From: Seminavis robusta
Taxonomy: Eukaryota > Bacillariophyta > Bacillariophyceae > Naviculales > Naviculaceae
DNA length: 62,722 nucleotides
Direction of reading: 5' to 3'
Assembly (NCBI GenBank): GCA_903772945.1
Contig: CAICTM010000507.1
Location: 1 to 62,722, forward strand
Part shown: positions 60,692 to 62,722 of the stretch, in pieces
Layout: each line of letters begins with the position of its first letter
How positions within the stretch are numbered: the first letter of the stretch is position 1
The notes under the pieces: model-generated
The model's input: the letters and a program-made list of their open reading frames with translations, nothing else
The model's database searches: none
What the model was told of the DNA's origin: nothing
Made by a program: the position numbers and the translations under genes

Positions 60692-62722
60692 ATGACAAGC
60701 AATAAGCCAAAGCAATTGAGTGACCCACAATGGCGCTTCATAGAGCGAACAAGGAAGGCAATAGATACCAACGCTCGCAGCTTCTTTGAGAAGAACAACT
60801 GGCGAAACATCTGTCCCAAAAGTGGGAAATTCGACAGCAATCTACTCAGCCAAAATAAAGAGGCGCGAAAGTGGACCGTGGAGAGTTTCAATGTGAAGCC
60901 AATGGCATGCTTTGCGCCGCATCTCATTATTCAGAACCATGTTCCAAGCTGTCCGCACTGCAAGAAGAACAGCTTTGTTGATCTTAGGAGGTCTCGCTGG
61001 ATCAACTGTCCAAAGGTGATGTATGGAATGCACTCACACCGGTATTTGGACACGATGCTCTATTACTGCAAGGGATGTACTCGGCGATTTGCTGGCTACA
61101 ACAAAGAATCCATGGAACTGGACGCTAAGGTTTATGTTGGTTTCTTTACATTCTTTCTTGGTGAAGGGGGTTACGCTGTTGATGATGAACTTTACCGGTA
61201 AATTGTGGAAGAATCGGCCACCACCTCAACCGCGCAGCTTCACCGTAGACTGAAAGGACTGGCTATTGACCATTATCTCACCGATTACCAGATGTACCTG
61301 TCTGCAGTCGCAGCAGAGAAGATCATCCGTCCAAGGAAGAAACAGCGGCGAATTGAAAAGGCCCTCAATTTGGAGAGATACCCAGATGCTGAAACTGCCA
61401 GACTTGCCAGAAGGAGACTTGACTGCAGCAGTGTGTTAACTCGCACAAATATGGAGCTCGAAACAGCCCGCTCAAGACACTCCACTGACTTATCATTCGC
61501 TTATTTGTTGGGTGACAAGGATGACAACAACACTTATGGAGAAAGGAATCGCCTTCCAGGACTGGGGACTGTCAAGCTGAAACGTCTAATTGATGCCGGT
61601 ATAACGACGTGCTTTGAGCTGTTGGAGGCTGATCCCGATGACTACCAAGCCCACGGATTGAAGAAACTTATCCCTGGGTGGCAGGGAAAGGCCCGTGCAT
61701 ATTACCAGAAGCTGGAGGATGAGATAACAGCGGTGGAACTTCGCCTTGAAGATGCTCTTGAGTTTTACAATCAGGCTCTTCAAGCCCTTCTGAATCACCA
61801 GAATGGCCAACCGGAGAATAATAACAACCAGGTTCCAGCCGCAGTGGAAGAAGAGGAGGACAGCATGGTTCCATTGTTTTCTGATTTTGGTGACAGGCAA
61901 GGGTATAATGGTCTGGTCCTGAGCAAGTTTCGAATTGACTCGATTGTCAGTACGGTGTTCCAGTTGCGCAAGGGATTTGTGGAGTCCAAGATGATGTGCC
62001 TTGAGTGTTCAGCTGCCAAGATTGATTTCAACTATAAGCTTGCAGGGAAGATAAGGGTTTGGACCAAAGCTGGCCAGAGTTTCGCTCCTTTCAAGTGCAT
62101 CATCACTATTCAAAATGAAGATGGGCTCACAGTCTTCTGGAAAGCTCTCAAGATGTCAGAGTCGTTTAGCGAAATAAAGGAAGATTTGATTCGACTCCGC
62201 AACCGACTGAACACCAACCGAGATGCGGCCAAAGCAGTAGGCCGACACAATGCATGCCAAGAATATGAGAATCGATTGGCCGAATTGACAGGCAGAGAAG
62301 CAAGATCCTTTCCTGCTCCCAACCAATCGAGTTTCTTTGGTCCACAGGAACAAGCGGTCAAGATAGTGTGGGTGGACAACTGCTGCAACGTAAGGAAGAT
62401 ACTTGCCGACTGCTTTCCTGGTGCCACCATCAAGTTGGATGTCTTTCACTGGATGAAAAGATGGAATGATTTAGTTGACGACTTGAAGTCTCCATTGGCT
62501 GGCATTGTCCGTGGGCTTCTTCACCGTGCTCTTTTTAATGTGGATCCTTTGGAATTCCAAGAGAAGAAGGCTTTACTCGCCGCCAAGAAACAAAAGGAGC
62601 CAAGCACAAAGGAGGTGTTGAAGGCGTGCCGGAAGGTTGTGCCAGAACCAAAGAAGCTTCGTGCCAATATAGAGGCTGTTTACAACTACCTGGTGGCAAA
62701 GGATGCAGAGGCTGAGGCCGAA
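60692..62722 (+). CDS. DDE-type transposase with an in-frame stop, truncated by the window edge
   Basis: Starts at ATG 60692 (MTSNKPKQLSDPQWRFIERT). The first part has a zinc-finger-like cluster (CPHCKKNSF, then YCKGCTRRF), similar to the DUF6729 region of eukaryotic transposons. After 169 codons a TAA occurs (61199-61201, after DELYR), then the same frame stays open for 507 codons to the window edge. The second part has a helix-hairpin-like motif (GLGTVKLKRLIDAGI), then DDE nuclease blocks: KIDFNYKLAGKIRVW with the first Asp, IITIQNEDGLTVFW, and VWVDNCCNVRKIL with the second Asp, then KLDVFHWMKRW. The third acid is probably outside the window. A C-to-T change of a Gln codon would explain the TAA. 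So the element is either inactive or uses readthrough; the former is more likely. Confidence 0.8.

Overview
The window is nuclear DNA of a photosynthetic stramenopile, most likely a diatom (inference). Supporting signs are short GT-AG introns of about 45-120 bp in many genes, presequences with a plastid-type Ala-Phe motif, families expanded in diatoms (hybrid histidine kinase, the stramenopile type of ankyrin repeat, DUF4116 repeats, AAA/TPR ATPases), and tightly packed genes on both strands. There is no operon structure, no rRNA, no convincing tRNA and no CRISPR array.

Left third (1-27 kb). An AAA+/TPR signalling ATPase with four exons is followed by a small minus-strand gene whose decayed copy lies 4 kb further on, just past a seven-hundred-bp spacer and a membrane hybrid histidine kinase. 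Next come the mitochondrial branched-chain 2-oxoacid dehydrogenase E1-beta gene, a DUF4116 repeat protein, a six-helix membrane protein, and a MUS81-type nuclease with an unusual C-terminal extension (SAP plus winged helix). A small hypothetical gene, a tandem pair of paralogous Cys-rich proteins, a heavily frame-disrupted ASH2-like (SPRY) pseudogene and an RluA-type pseudouridine synthase complete this part.

Middle (27-47 kb). A cytochrome P450 and a Kir-type potassium channel, both on the minus strand, each have a different array of short repeats upstream: a palindrome array with spacings near multiples of the DNA helical turn, and a 25-copy AATTGTGAG-type array. A plastid-targeted small protein, a stramenopile ankyrin protein with one frame break, a decayed kinase-like (Crinkler-kinase-type) pseudogene, a secreted propeller-like protein with one frame break, a winged-helix nuclear protein, a membrane protein and an F-box/ankyrin protein follow. 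A perfect 48-bp palindrome sits 51 bp upstream of the last gene's start codon.

Right (47-62.7 kb). A coiled-coil nuclear protein, a disrupted RBR-type ubiquitin ligase, two small proteins (one plastid-type), a PhoD-like phosphatase, an ankyrin protein and an Arg/Ser-repeat protein precede a DDE-type transposase gene. The transposase has one in-frame TAA and runs off the right edge of the window.

A recurring feature is that about nine loci carry frame disruptions. Some (ASH2-like, kinase-like, the paralogue copy) have several lesions and look like true pseudogenes. Others have a single 1-2 base change and could equally be alleles or assembly errors. That distinction should be settled before any are called dead genes.
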